A DNA stretch of 64,000 nucleotides, taken from Tsuneonella suprasediminis (GTDB taxonomy: Bacteria; Pseudomonadota; Alphaproteobacteria; Sphingomonadales; Sphingomonadaceae). Positions 19,386 through 29,434 of this stretch are shown piece by piece; position 1 is the first letter of the stretch, and each line of letters begins with the position of its first letter. The stretch is taken from positions 62,001 through 126,000 of the forward strand of contig NZ_RAHJ01000019.1 in the NCBI RefSeq assembly GCF_003605755.1. The letters are read 5' to 3'. The position numbers and the translations under genes were made by a program. The notes under the pieces were generated by a model. The model saw nothing but the letters and a program-made list of their open reading frames with translations. It made no database searches and was not told where the DNA came from.

Positions 19386-20987
19386 ATGCGCTTCCTGATA
19401 CCTTCGGCACTGGCGCTGGCGTTGGCGGCATCGCCAGCCGTGGCGCAACCCGCGCGCCCGGCGGTGGAAGCTTCTTCGCCGCAGCATCTGGCGGTGACTG
19501 TCTATCGCGATCCGCAGCGCGGGGCGGATCAGGCGATGAACCGCAACTGGCCGCGGGGCTTTGCGATGGTGAGCGAGACGCGCACCGTTACTCTTCCAGC
19601 GGGCGAATCGACGGTGCGCTTCGATGGCGTGGCCGAAGGGATGGTTGCTGTCAGCGCCATCGTCACCGGCCTGCCCGGCGGGACGATAGAGAAAAACCGC
19701 AACGCAGACCTGCTTAGCCCCGCCGCGCTGGTGGATGGTTCGCTGGGCAACCGGGTGACGATCACCCGCACCAATCCCGCCACGGGCAAGGAAGTATCGC
19801 AGGATGCGGTGGTCCGCACCCGTGCCGATGGCGGACTGGTGCTGCAAACCGCCACTGGATACGAAGCGGTGCGCTGTTCCGGCCTGCCGGAGAAGCTGAC
19901 GTTCGATAAAGTGCCCACGGGTCTTTCGCCCAATCCGGTGTTCAGCATCGATACGCACTCGCCGCAGGGTGGAACATATACCGTTACGCTGACCTATCTT
20001 GCTTGGGGTTTCGACTGGCAGGCGCACTATGTTGCCACGTTGCGCGACAATGCGGCGGGAGGGAAAGCCACGCTGGCGCTGACCAGTTGGCTCACTTTGC
20101 TCAATGACAATGGCCAGTCTTTCCCCGATGCCGAGTTGATGGCGGTAGCCGGTACGCTCAGTGTGAAGAGCGATTATCGCCGGCTAGCCGATCCGCCGCG
20201 GGGTAAGCCTCTCCAGCTCATGTGCTATCCACTCGGCAGCACCGCGGAAGGGACGCCTGTAGATTACCTTGCTCCACCGCCGCCCCCTCCACCACCGCCA
20301 GCGCCGATGGCAATGGCAGCGGACACGATCATGGTGACAGGTATGCGCCGGGCCAAGGCCGAGCTGGCTTCCGGTGCGGCGATGGTCGCTCAACAGGAAG
20401 AGCTGGGCGATCTAAAACTTTATCGTGTGCCCGAACCGGTGACTGTTTCCGCCAAGGGTATGAAACAGATTGCTTTCCTGCAGCGGGATTCGGTGAAAGC
20501 CGATGTGATCTATCACGGGGATTGCACGCCCGACGATACCACTGGCGATTCTGTGCAGCTGGAAATGCGGGTTGAAGCAGACAACGAAGAGAAGAACGGA
20601 CTTGGCGTGCCGATGCCGATGGGCGGGATTACCGTGTTCGAACCTACGGGGGAGGGCACTCTGCTTCTCGGGGAAGACAGCTTGCGCGACTATGCGAAGG
20701 GGGAGGAAGTCGCTTTCTCTCTTGGAGAGAGCGGCCAGATTCGGATGCAATGTGCAGTCAGCAAATCGAAGGCCGACAATAAAGGCGAGACCAGTCAGAT
20801 GCTTGCCGTGTTCACCAATGCCAATCGCGATGCTGTGAAAGTGCGGCTCGACCTGGGCGGGGCGGGCGAGTGGACGGTTGTTCGTGGTGCGAAAGTGCGG
20901 GTGAAGGACGGGCGGCAGATCTACGAATTTGCTGTTCCGGGCGGAGGGCAGGTTGAACGAAAGTGGACGGTTCGCGCTCGAAATTGA
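19386..20987 (+). CDS. Exported DUF4139-like protein, copy B, with polyproline insert
   Basis: A 533-residue paralogue of the preceding protein. It has a signal peptide (ending SPAVAQ) and shares TRTNPATG with copy A's IRTNPATG, LAWGFDWQAHYVATL with GLGWSADYVALY, and ELGDLKLYRVP with QLGDFYLYPLP. It differs by an insert: a run of nine prolines at about 297-305 and then DTIMVTGMRRAK at 313-324, which resembles the N-terminal plug start of TonB-dependent receptors. A cysteine pair (QLMCYPL, HGDCTP) might be structural. Probably co-transcribed with copy A. Confidence 0.82.
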   Translation: MRFLIPSALALALAASPAVAQPARPAVEASSPQHLAVTVYRDPQRGADQAMNRNWPRGFAMVSETRTVTLPAGESTVRFDGVAEGMVAVSAIVTGLPGGTIEKNRNADLLSPAALVDGSLGNRVTITRTNPATGKEVSQDAVVRTRADGGLVLQTATGYEAVRCSGLPEKLTFDKVPTGLSPNPVFSIDTHSPQGGTYTVTLTYLAWGFDWQAHYVATLRDNAAGGKATLALTSWLTLLNDNGQSFPDAELMAVAGTLSVKSDYRRLADPPRGKPLQLMCYPLGSTAEGTPVDYLAPPPPPPPPPAPMAMAADTIMVTGMRRAKAELASGAAMVAQQEELGDLKLYRVPEPVTVSAKGMKQIAFLQRDSVKADVIYHGDCTPDDTTGDSVQLEMRVEADNEEKNGLGVPMPMGGITVFEPTGEGTLLLGEDSLRDYAKGEEVAFSLGESGQIRMQCAVSKSKADNKGETSQMLAVFTNANRDAVKVRLDLGGAGEWTVVRGAKVRVKDGRQIYEFAVPGGGQVERKWTVRARN

Positions 20988-21036
20988 GTGCAAGTACATG
21001 AATATAATGGAATAATTTATTTCTAACAAAAAATTT

Positions 21037-21060
21037 GTTCCGCTCTTGTTCTTATGGAAC
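21037..21060 (+). promoter_or_regulatory. SOS (LexA) box of recA
   Basis: GTTC-CGCTCTT-GTTC at 21037-21051 is exactly the alphaproteobacterial LexA operator GTTC-N7-GTTC. The second GTTC also pairs with GAAC at 21057-21060, giving GTTC-N5-GAAC. It lies 79-93 bases upstream of the recA start, in an AT-rich promoter region. Confidence 0.85.
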
Positions 21061-21129
21061 AAACCAGATACATAATCCTACAGTTGATGAGCGGGCCACG
21101 GCCCTAGGCAAACGACGGAGGCATGTGTC

Positions 21130-22200
21130 ATGGCGGCAGCGAACCTGAAACTTGTGGAAGGCAAAGGCGTGGATACGGACCGTCAAAAGGCACTCGATGC
21201 CGCCCTCGCGCAGATTGATCGCGCGTTCGGTAAAGGCTCGGCGATGAAGCTCGGGCAGAAGGAAGCGATGCAGGTCGAAACGATTTCGACCGGCTCGCTG
21301 GGACTTGATATTGCACTGGGCGTCGGCGGCCTGCCGAAAGGCCGCGTGATCGAAGTCTATGGCCCTGAAAGTTCGGGCAAGACCACGCTGGCGCTGCACG
21401 TGATTGCAGAAGCGCAGAAGGCGGGTGGAACGGCTGCGTTCGTCGATGCCGAACATGCTCTCGACCCCGTATATGCCAGGAAACTGGGTGTCGATATCGA
21501 TGAACTGATCGTCTCGCAGCCCGATACCGGGGAGCAGGCGCTCGAAATCACCGATACGCTGGTACGCTCCAACGCGATCGATGTGCTGGTGGTCGATTCG
21601 GTCGCCGCGCTGGTCCCGCGGGCTGAAATCGAAGGGGAGATGGGGGATAGCCACGTCGGCCTTCAGGCTCGCTTGATGAGCCAGAGCCTGCGTAAACTGA
21701 CCGGTTCCATCAACCGTTCGAAATGCATGGTGATCTTCATCAACCAGCTCCGCATGAAGATCGGTGTGATGTACGGTAACCCGGAAACAACCACGGGCGG
21801 TAATGCGCTGAAGTTCTACGCCTCTGTGCGCCTTGATATTCGCCGTACCGGCCAGATCAAGGATCGGGACGATATCATCGGCAATGCGACCCGCGTGAAG
21901 GTGGTCAAGAACAAGGTGGCGCCGCCGTTCAAACAGGTCGAATTCGACATCATGTATGGCGAAGGTATTTCGAAAATCGGTGAAATTCTCGATCTGGGCG
22001 TGAAGGCCGGTCTGGTCGAAAAATCGGGCTCCTGGTTCAGCTATGACTCGATCCGCATTGGACAAGGCCGTGAAAACGCAAAGAAGTATCTGAAAGAGAA
22101 TCCGGAAGTTTGCGACAAGTTGGAAGCCGCGATCCGCGGCCGGACCGACGCTGTCGCCGAGGAGATGATGACGGGTCCGGACGCGGACGACGAAGACTGA
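21130..22200 (+). CDS. recA: Recombinase RecA
   Basis: A 356-residue DNA-dependent ATPase that forms filaments on single-stranded DNA, drives strand exchange and triggers LexA cleavage. Walker A is GPESSGKT near residue 77, and Walker B ([10 protein letters not shown]) and the loop [10 protein letters not shown] are intact. The C-terminus is acidic (GPDADDED), as normal. LexA control is shown by the box upstream. A strong terminator follows. Confidence 0.99.
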   Translation: MAAANLKLVEGKGVDTDRQKALDAALAQIDRAFGKGSAMKLGQKEAMQVETISTGSLGLDIALGVGGLPKGRVIEVYGPESSGKTTLALHVIAEAQKAGGTAAFVDAEHALDPVYARKLGVDIDELIVSQPDTGEQALEITDTLVRSNAIDVLVVDSVAALVPRAEIEGEMGDSHVGLQARLMSQSLRKLTGSINRSKCMVIFINQLRMKIGVMYGNPETTTGGNALKFYASVRLDIRRTGQIKDRDDIIGNATRVKVVKNKVAPPFKQVEFDIMYGEGISKIGEILDLGVKAGLVEKSGSWFSYDSIRIGQGRENAKKYLKENPEVCDKLEAAIRGRTDAVAEEMMTGPDADDED

Positions 22201-22251
22201 TCCTCAATCGGGCGCGCCATATCCCCCCGTCGCGCGCCCGACATACCCGGG

Positions 22252-22302
22252 AAACCGGTGCGAGCGTTTCCTCCTTCGCCGGAGGAACCTGCACCGGTTT
22301 TT
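22252..22302 (+). terminator. recA terminator
   Basis: AACCGGTGC pairs with GCACCGGTT around an inner stem (TTTCCTCC with GGAGGAA), and a run of T follows. It begins about 50 bases after the recA stop. A second G+C-rich inverted repeat (GGGCGCGC with GCGCGCCC) precedes it at about 22210-22240. Confidence 0.9.
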
Positions 22303-22452
22303 CGTTGGAAATACTCGTTATACTATTCTGCAATGGCCTGGTTGAGGCTTGGCTGAAAATTCGCTCCTGCCAGACAGCAACCCTTCCGTCCGCGCCTGCA
22401 AATGTGCATGTGTCGTGGCAGGCATTGTGAGCTTTGGTAGCGAGGGGCAAAT

Positions 22453-23724
22453 ATGCAGATCAGTCGGCGCAAAGTCTTGGGGACAAGCGCGTTCCTCGTT
22501 GGCGCAGCGGGCCTTAGGCTTCCCGCCATTGCTCGCGCAGCACAAATCGATACATCGGCGCTTACTTCGATCACCGGAAATGCCGTAGCTATCGGGCGTG
22601 ACGAGCGGGCCGCAAGGCTCGATCGGGCGCGTGGGTTAATGGCGGCAAATGATATCGCCGCAATCGTTCTCGAACCCGGATCGAGCATGGTCTATTTCAC
22701 CGGTGTCCGCTGGGGGCGGTCTGAACGCCTGACGGCCGCCGTGATCCCGGCAACTGGTATGCCGTTTATGATTACCCCGTTTTTCGAACGACCTTCGGTT
22801 GCGGAATCGCTGGAAATCGATGCGGATATCCATGTCTGGCAAGAAGACGAGAGTCCAACCGCATTGTTTGCCCGCGAGCTGGCGGCGAGAGGGTTGCGCC
22901 AATCACGGATCGGGATCGAGGAAACTGTCCGCTTCTTCGCCAGCGACGGGTTGGCCCATGCTATGCCGGATGCGCGGATCGTGTCAGCCGATGCCGTGGT
23001 TCGCGGATGCCGGATGCGGAAAACAGCCCCCGAAATCGCGTTGATGCACGTCGCGTCCGAGGTGACCAAAGCGGCCTATGAGTGGACAGTACCGCAAATC
23101 CGGGAGGGCATGACCAATCGGGAGATTTCCGCTCTGATGGATGCCGCTACCCGTGCGCTGGGCGGGACGCCTGAATTTTCGATGGTTTTGATCGACGAGG
23201 CATCTGCCTATCCTCACGGGACCGGCAAGCCGCAAATCGTTCGCCCCGGATCGACAGTGCTCTTCGACTGTGGTTGTTCGGTCGAAGATTATCAGTCGGA
23301 TATTTCCCGCACGGTTTTTTCCGGTGAACCGGACCCGGCCGCTATGGCAACCTGGCATCTCGTCCGTGAAGGGCAAAACACAGCATTCGCTGCTGCCCAA
23401 CTCGGGCAGTCAGCCGGATCGGTCGATGATGCGGTGCGGGCGCTCTATGAAAGCAAGGGGCTGGGGCCGCGCTATCGATTGCCGGGCCTGTCGCATCGAA
23501 CGGGGCACGGAATCGGGATGGATGGCCACGAACCGGTCAATCTCGTTCACGGTGAAGCTACGAAGCTCGACATCGGTATGTGCTTTTCGAACGAGCCTGG
23601 CATTTATTATCCCGGCAGATTCGGTGTGCGACAGGAAGATTGTTTTTATATGACGGAGAAAGGCCCGTGTTGGTTTACCGAACCATCTGCGGAACCGAAC
23701 CTGTTATTTGGAGCCAGGCAATGA
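22453..23724 (+). CDS. Tat-exported M24 family Xaa-Pro aminopeptidase-like protein
   Basis: A 423-residue protein of the pita-bread M24 fold. The metal ligands of the family can be assigned: Asp in FDCGCSVEDYQSD (two aspartates), His in HRTGHGIGMDGHE, Glu in FSNEPGIY, and Glu in GVRQEDC. A twin-arginine start (SRRKVLGTSAFLVGAAG) implies export of the folded metalloenzyme to the periplasm, unlike the usual cytoplasmic PepP/PepQ. The N-terminal creatinase-type domain is present. Its stop overlaps the next gene (ATGA). Substrate is probably a proline-containing peptide, inferred. Confidence 0.9.
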   Translation: MQISRRKVLGTSAFLVGAAGLRLPAIARAAQIDTSALTSITGNAVAIGRDERAARLDRARGLMAANDIAAIVLEPGSSMVYFTGVRWGRSERLTAAVIPATGMPFMITPFFERPSVAESLEIDADIHVWQEDESPTALFARELAARGLRQSRIGIEETVRFFASDGLAHAMPDARIVSADAVVRGCRMRKTAPEIALMHVASEVTKAAYEWTVPQIREGMTNREISALMDAATRALGGTPEFSMVLIDEASAYPHGTGKPQIVRPGSTVLFDCGCSVEDYQSDISRTVFSGEPDPAAMATWHLVREGQNTAFAAAQLGQSAGSVDDAVRALYESKGLGPRYRLPGLSHRTGHGIGMDGHEPVNLVHGEATKLDIGMCFSNEPGIYYPGRFGVRQEDCFYMTEKGPCWFTEPSAEPNLLFGARQ

Positions 23725-24539
23725 CAGATGCGTCCGAATGGAAGGGTGGAGTTGGTCGCAAATGGGCCAATGAATGGCGACGTACTGATCGCAGTTTTTC
23801 CGGTTTGACCGAACGCCTTCTGGGTCGGGCAAGCGGCAATGGATTGTTCCATGTGCTCGATATCGGATGTGGTGCGGGCGAACTTTCCCTCGCCATTGCG
23901 CGTGGGCATCCGCAGTCGCAGGTGATCGGGATCGATATCAGCGAAGATTTGCTGTCGGTTGCCCGCGTACGCGGCGCGCATCTGGGCAATGTCACCTTCG
24001 AGCACGGCGATGCCGCGGTGTGGTGCAAAGACAGCTTCCGGCCCGATCGCCTCATATCCCGCCACGGGGTAATGTTTTTCCCGGATCCGGTGGCTGCTTT
24101 CACTCATCTTCATGCGATATCGGCAGATAATGCCGGGCTGTTTTTCTCCTGCTTCCGTTCGCCCGCCGAAAATCCGTGGGCGAACGGAATTGCTTCGTTG
24201 CAACCGGGTGGCAAGCAGCCGCCACCGCCCGGCGGACCGGGTCCATTCGCTTTTGCCGATAAGGATCATGTCCATGCGATCCTGAATGCGGCAGGGTGGC
24301 GCGAAATCGAATTCGAACCGTTCGATTATGCCTATATCGCTGGGTACGGCGATGATCCGGTGGAGGATGCACTGGAGTATCTGTCAACCATCGGCCCGGC
24401 GGCGCGGGTCATGGCGGAACTCGGCGAAACAGAAAAGGCGGCATTCATCGATCGACTCCGCGGTTATCTGCACGACCATCGGTCGGGCAAGGTTGTGGCA
24501 TTCCCCGGTGCCGCGTGGATTGTTTCGGCCATGCACTGA
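23721..24539 (+). CDS. Class I SAM-dependent methyltransferase
   Basis: A 272-residue cytoplasmic protein with SAM motif [11 protein letters not shown] near residue 47, motif II VIGIDIS and the post-motif FEHGDAAVW. It resembles the UbiE/Coq5-like small-molecule methyltransferase group, but the substrate cannot be told. The ATG at 23721 overlaps the M24 peptidase stop by four bases, so the pair is translationally coupled. A proline-glycine loop ([11 protein letters not shown]) is a distinctive local feature. Confidence 0.87.
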   Translation: MTDASEWKGGVGRKWANEWRRTDRSFSGLTERLLGRASGNGLFHVLDIGCGAGELSLAIARGHPQSQVIGIDISEDLLSVARVRGAHLGNVTFEHGDAAVWCKDSFRPDRLISRHGVMFFPDPVAAFTHLHAISADNAGLFFSCFRSPAENPWANGIASLQPGGKQPPPPGGPGPFAFADKDHVHAILNAAGWREIEFEPFDYAYIAGYGDDPVEDALEYLSTIGPAARVMAELGETEKAAFIDRLRGYLHDHRSGKVVAFPGAAWIVSAMH

Positions 24540-24612
24540 TCGCTGCTGTCGTTCACAAAAGACACGCGAATACGCTTGTCGCTTGCGCGCGCAGCAACTA
24601 ACTGCCCATGTC

Positions 24613-27279
24613 ATGACGTCGACCAACGAAATCCGCCGCAGCTTCCTCGATTATTTTACCGGTGCCGGGCACCGCGAAGTGCCGAGCGCACCGCTGGTGC
24701 CTTATAACGATCCGACGCTGATGTTCGTCAACGCCGGGATGGTACCGTTTAAAAACGTGTTCACCGGGCTGGAAACGCCGCCTGAACCGACTGCGACCAG
24801 CAGCCAGAAGTGCGTGCGCGCCGGTGGGAAACACAACGATCTGGATAACGTGGGCTATACCGCCCGCCATCACACGTTCTTTGAAATGCTCGGCAATTTC
24901 AGTTTTGGCGACTATTTCAAGGAACAGGCGATTACGCATGCCTGGACTTTGTTGACCAAAGAATGGGGTATTCCGGCCGAAAAGCTGACCGCCACGGTCT
25001 ATCACACCGATGACGAGGCGTTCGACCTGTGGCGGAAGATCAGCGGCCTTCCGGAAGAGCGGATTATCCGCATTCCCACGAAAGACAATTTCTGGGCAAT
25101 GGGCGACGATGGCCCATGTGGCCCCTGTTCCGAGGTGTTCTACGATCACGGCGATCACATCTTCGGTGGCCCTCCGGGCAGCCCCGATGAAGATGGTGAT
25201 CGCTTCGTGGAAATCTGGAATTTGGTGTTCATGCAATATGAGCAGGCGGGAGGCGAAATCGTCGCTGATCTGCCTAAGCCCAGCATCGACACCGGTATGG
25301 GGCTGGAGCGGATCGCTGCGGTTTTGCAGGGCGTTCACGACAATTACGATACCGATACGTTCAAGGAACTGATCGGTGCGAGCGAGAGCCTGACCGGTGT
25401 GAAAGCGGAAGGCGATCACACCGCTAGCCACCGCGTTATTGCCGATCACTTGCGGTCAACCAGTTTCCTATTGGCTGATGGGGTTCTGCCATCGAACGAA
25501 GGGCGCGGATATGTGCTGCGGCGGATCATGCGCCGGGCGATGCGCCATGCCCACCTGCTCGGTGCGAAAGAGCCGTTGATGCATCGCCTCGTTCCCGCCC
25601 TGATCACTGAGATGGGGCAGGCATATCCAGAACTTGGACGTGCTCAGCCATTGATCGAAGAAACGCTGGAGCGCGAAGAAGCCCAGTTCCGCCGCACTTT
25701 GGAAAAGGGACTCGGTCTGCTGGATGAAGCGACCGGTGCGATGGGTGAAGGGGATAGCCTTGACGGTGAAACCGCATTCAAGCTCTACGATACTTATGGT
25801 TTCCCTTACGACCTGACCGAAGATGCGCTCCGCAGTCGTGGGATTGCGGTTGATCGCGAAGGGTTCGATGCCGCGATGGCCCGGCAGAAGGCTGCCGCGC
25901 GTGCGGCATGGAAGGGTAGCGGGCAGGCTGCCGATAGTGAGGTCTGGTTCGATATCGCCGATCGTGAAGGCAGCACGGAATTCACCGGGTATTCCTCTAC
26001 CGAAGGCGAAGGATGCGTTGTCGCGCTGGTGAAAGACGGTGCGGAAGTCCCAAGTGCCGACGCAGGCGATTCGGTAATCGTGCTGGTCAATCAGACGCCG
26101 TTTTACGGGGAGAGCGGTGGTCAGGCCGGCGATGCCGGGTCGATTTCCACGCCGGAAGGGCTGATGATTGCGGTAACCGATACGGCCAAGCCGCTTGGCC
26201 GCCTTCATGCGCATGAAGGCAAGGTGGAAGCCGGTTCGATTAAGGTCGGTGATACGGTGCGATTGTCGGTCGATGTCGAACGGCGGGATCGCATCCGTGC
26301 CAATCATTCAGCGACCCATCTGGTCCATGCGGCGCTCCGCAATCGGCTTGGCGATCATGTGACCCAGAAGGGATCGCTGGTGGCAGAAGACCGGCTGCGG
26401 TTCGATTTTTCGCATCCCAAGGCGCTCAGCGATGAAGATATCGCCGCCATTGAGGCCGAGGTGAACGCTGAAATTCGGGCAAACGATCCGGTGGTTACCC
26501 GATTGATGACGCCGGATGACGCAATCGCCGCCGGGGCAATGGCTCTGTTCGGAGAGAAGTACGGCGACGAGGTGCGCGTGCTTTCGATGGGGCGCAACGA
26601 TTCCGAAGGGCGCAATTACTCGGTCGAGCTTTGCGGTGGCACACATGTTCGCGCCACCGGCGATATCGGTCTGTTTCGCATTGTTTCCGAAACGGCGGTC
26701 AGTTCCGGTGTGCGCCGGATAGAAGCGTTGACAGGCGAAGCTGCGCGGCAATGGCTGGTCGGGCGCGAGGATGCCTTGAAGTCGGTTGCCGGGGCGCTCA
26801 AAACATCCGTAGATGAAGTGGTTGATCGCGTTGCTGCGTTGGTTTCTGAGCGGAAACAGCTCGAACGGGAACTTGCCGATGCCAAAAAGGCGCTGGCCCT
26901 TGGCGGCGGGGGCACCAGTTCTGGCCCGATCGACGAAGATGTAGGTGGGGTGAAATTCAGCGGTCAGGCGATCGATGGACTGGAGGCCAAAGAGCTGCGT
27001 GGCCTGCTCGACGAAGCGAAGAAACGCATGGGCTCAGGCGTGGCAGCGATTTGCGCGATTAACGACGGAAAGGCTGCTTTTGCAGTGGCCGTTACCGATG
27101 ACCTGACCGATCGCTTCAGTGCCGTCGATCTGGTGCGCGCCGGTGTGGAAGCGCTTGGCGGCAAAGGTGGCGGAGGCCGTCCTGATATGGCCCAGGGCGG
27201 CGGCCCGGATGCCAGCAAAGCAGAAGAAGCGCTGACTGCCGTGCGCCGCATATTGGCCGGGGAAACCTCCCCGGCGTGA
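24613..27279 (+). CDS. alaS: Alanine--tRNA ligase
   Basis: An 888-residue class II synthetase that charges tRNA-Ala. The N-terminal catalytic domain has the conserved RRSFLDYF start and the [12 protein letters not shown] motif. The editing domain has the zinc-type motifs HSATHL and CGGTH, and the C-terminal oligomerisation/DHHA1 region includes [12 protein letters not shown]. The ATG at 24613 gives the usual start. It lies 73 bases after the methyltransferase stop. All key motifs are intact. Confidence 0.99.
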   Translation: MTSTNEIRRSFLDYFTGAGHREVPSAPLVPYNDPTLMFVNAGMVPFKNVFTGLETPPEPTATSSQKCVRAGGKHNDLDNVGYTARHHTFFEMLGNFSFGDYFKEQAITHAWTLLTKEWGIPAEKLTATVYHTDDEAFDLWRKISGLPEERIIRIPTKDNFWAMGDDGPCGPCSEVFYDHGDHIFGGPPGSPDEDGDRFVEIWNLVFMQYEQAGGEIVADLPKPSIDTGMGLERIAAVLQGVHDNYDTDTFKELIGASESLTGVKAEGDHTASHRVIADHLRSTSFLLADGVLPSNEGRGYVLRRIMRRAMRHAHLLGAKEPLMHRLVPALITEMGQAYPELGRAQPLIEETLEREEAQFRRTLEKGLGLLDEATGAMGEGDSLDGETAFKLYDTYGFPYDLTEDALRSRGIAVDREGFDAAMARQKAAARAAWKGSGQAADSEVWFDIADREGSTEFTGYSSTEGEGCVVALVKDGAEVPSADAGDSVIVLVNQTPFYGESGGQAGDAGSISTPEGLMIAVTDTAKPLGRLHAHEGKVEAGSIKVGDTVRLSVDVERRDRIRANHSATHLVHAALRNRLGDHVTQKGSLVAEDRLRFDFSHPKALSDEDIAAIEAEVNAEIRANDPVVTRLMTPDDAIAAGAMALFGEKYGDEVRVLSMGRNDSEGRNYSVELCGGTHVRATGDIGLFRIVSETAVSSGVRRIEALTGEAARQWLVGREDALKSVAGALKTSVDEVVDRVAALVSERKQLERELADAKKALALGGGGTSSGPIDEDVGGVKFSGQAIDGLEAKELRGLLDEAKKRMGSGVAAICAINDGKAAFAVAVTDDLTDRFSAVDLVRAGVEALGGKGGGGRPDMAQGGGPDASKAEEALTAVRRILAGETSPA

Positions 27280-27320
27280 GCGGACTGATGAATCCAGCGC
27301 TTCTCGACAATGAGCGGAAG

Positions 27321-27497
27321 TCAGCCGCGTCGATTGCTTGAATTGCGGGTTTCCACTTCGCTGCCTCGCGGCGTGTCGGTAGTACGGGTGTTGTGACCTG
27401 TGCGTTGCGGGCCATTGATGGCGCCGTGGTTCTCGTCAACCTGATTTTGCGGCTTTTGGTTGGGGGCTGCCTTTGGGTTCTGCTTGGCGTCGCTCAT
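27321..27497 (-). CDS. Small hydrophilic, probably disordered protein
   Basis: A 58-residue polar protein rich in Asn, Gln, Arg, Lys and Pro (AKQNPKAAPNQKPQNQVDEN, TRTTDTPRGSE) with no hydrophobic segment or cysteine. The ATG at 27497 has a near-perfect Shine-Dalgarno (AAAGGAG, six bases away), the main argument that it is real. It lies 46 bases after the Kef antiporter gene and is probably in its operon. No family recognised. Confidence 0.65.
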   Translation of the reverse strand: MSDAKQNPKAAPNQKPQNQVDENHGAINGPQRTGHNTRTTDTPRGSEVETRNSSNRRG

Positions 27498-27543
27498 CGT
27501 TATCTCCTTTCGGTTCAAGGGAATAACGAGCGAGTGGCGCGAT

Positions 27544-29304
27544 CTATCCCGATTCTGCTACCGAAGTTCGCAGTTTAGGCTTGTGCTCCAACTGAGCCTC
27601 GCGCTGAATCTGGCTGCGGAATTCGTCGCGCTTTTCGTGAATCGAGGCAATCACGGGCCCCATCGCAACACCCAGATCGACTAGCAAAGCCTCCGACAGT
27701 TGAAGCGAACTTTCCAGTGTTTCCGGCACCGCATGGGTCGCACCTGCCCGATAAAGATCTGTGGCGTGTGTCAGATCGCGTGCGCGCGATATAATGGTCA
27801 AGTCCGGGTGCGATTTACGCAGCTTCGCAGTCAGGCGATGGGCCAGCACAGGCTCATCCATTGTCAGAATGATGGCCAGCGCGTGATCGATGCCGAGCCG
27901 TTCCAGAGCATGGCCATGCGATGCATCGCCGAACGTCGCGTGGTAACCCTTCCGTTTCGCCCGTGCGATCAGATCGGCATCGGAATCGATCGCTACATAG
28001 GGTTTGCCGTGCATGTCGAGCATGTCCGCGACGAGGCGTCCCACACGGCCGATGCCGACAATAATCACCCGCGGAACGCCGCGATCCTTGACCGCCATTT
28101 CCGGCACAGGATCGACTTGCCTCCCAATGATGCGACCCAAACGGGCCAAAAGGGGCGTAATGGTGAGGCCTATGGCAGTGACGATTTGCCAGAATTGTGC
28201 AGTTCCGGGCTGAATCAGCAGAGCGGCACTGGCTGCGCTGAGCACGATCAGCGTGGTTTCGCTGGGGCTCGCCATCAAAACGCCGGTTTCGGCAGCAGTA
28301 CTGCGCCGGGCACCCATCACACGTAGCAGAACTCCGGTGACGCAGGCCTTGAACGTGAGCACGCCAACGACAGCCAGCGCCAACGTCCACAAGTTGTTCC
28401 AGATGGTGGTCAGGTCGATGCTCATCCCAACGGTGATGAGGAATATCCCGAGCGCGAGCCCTTTGAACGGCTCCATTATTTCTTCGACTTCGCTGCTGTA
28501 TTCAGTTTCCGCGATGAGCAGGCCGGCGATTAGCGCCCCCACGATCGGAGAAAGCCCGGTAACGGCGGTGGCGAGGCTGGCGCCGATAACCACCAGCAAA
28601 CTGGCGGCCAGAAACAGTTCGGGGCTTTTGGTGCGAGCCGCCTGAGCGAATAGTCGGGGCAGGGCGATCCGGCCGAGGACGAGGAGGGCCACCACGACAA
28701 GGCCGCCTTTCCATAGTGTTCCCAGAAGGCCGCTCCAGCCCGCTTCCCCTGCATAGGGTGCCATTGCGCCGAGCATGAAAATGATGGGCACAATCGCAAT
28801 ATCTTCGAACAGCAACATCGACAGCGCTGCGCGCCCCACCGGGCTGGTTGTGCCGGAAATGGGGAGAACGATTGCCGTCGAACTGAGCGCCAGAGCCAGC
28901 CCGAGGCCGAGTGCGCCGGTCCAAAATTGCCCGAGCATCATCAGGAAGATAGCCAGCAGGCTGCCCGTTATCGTCAGCTCCAGCGCACCGAGACCGAAAA
29001 CGAGTTTCCGCATGGTCCATAGCCGCTTGAACGACAGTTCCAGCCCGATTGTGAACAGTAGCAGGATGATGCCGAATTCTGCGAATGGCTCCAGGCCCTT
29101 GGGGTCGGTTATCGTGAAATGGTTCAGCCAGGAATATTCATACACCAGCTTGCCCAACCCGAACGGGCCGACCGCAATGCCGATCAAAATGAACCCGATC
29201 ACTGGTGTAATGCGAAAACGATGGAAGACGGGGATAACGATTCCCGCCGCGCCGAGAATCACCAGCGCGTCGGACAGCATGGGGGTGTTTAGTTCGGCGG
29301 ACAT
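27544..29304 (-). CDS. Kef-type monovalent cation:proton antiporter (CPA2) with TrkA-N domain
   Basis: A 586-residue inner-membrane protein. About twelve membrane segments fill residues 1-390, and a C-terminal RCK_N/TrkA-N NAD-binding domain starts at about 405 (RVIIVGIGRVGRLVADML, then GYHATFGDASHGHALERLG). This is the KefB/KefC plan of K+ efflux coupled to H+ entry, but lack of an evident KefF/KefG partner means glutathione gating cannot be assumed. The ATG at 29304 (GGTGA before it) is favoured over the GTG at 29313. A small protein gene follows. Confidence 0.9.
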   Translation of the reverse strand: MSAELNTPMLSDALVILGAAGIVIPVFHRFRITPVIGFILIGIAVGPFGLGKLVYEYSWLNHFTITDPKGLEPFAEFGIILLLFTIGLELSFKRLWTMRKLVFGLGALELTITGSLLAIFLMMLGQFWTGALGLGLALALSSTAIVLPISGTTSPVGRAALSMLLFEDIAIVPIIFMLGAMAPYAGEAGWSGLLGTLWKGGLVVVALLVLGRIALPRLFAQAARTKSPELFLAASLLVVIGASLATAVTGLSPIVGALIAGLLIAETEYSSEVEEIMEPFKGLALGIFLITVGMSIDLTTIWNNLWTLALAVVGVLTFKACVTGVLLRVMGARRSTAAETGVLMASPSETTLIVLSAASAALLIQPGTAQFWQIVTAIGLTITPLLARLGRIIGRQVDPVPEMAVKDRGVPRVIIVGIGRVGRLVADMLDMHGKPYVAIDSDADLIARAKRKGYHATFGDASHGHALERLGIDHALAIILTMDEPVLAHRLTAKLRKSHPDLTIISRARDLTHATDLYRAGATHAVPETLESSLQLSEALLVDLGVAMGPVIASIHEKRDEFRSQIQREAQLEHKPKLRTSVAESG

Positions 29305-29376
29305 TCGGTTCACCTATCGGCGTAAGCATCGATTGTCACGGACCGGAGCGCGGTGAGACTCTTCTTGCACAGATAC

Positions 29377-29407
29377 GAAAAAGGCCCCCGGATATCCGGG
29401 GGCCTTC
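29377..29407 (-). terminator. Terminator of icd
   Basis: AGGCCCCCGGATATCCGGGGGCCT is a perfect palindrome. On the minus strand it is followed by five T, 28 bases after the icd stop. The short palindrome loop is unusual but the stem is very stable. Confidence 0.9.
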
Positions 29408-29434
29408 TATTGCGTTGACGATTGGAGAAAAAGA

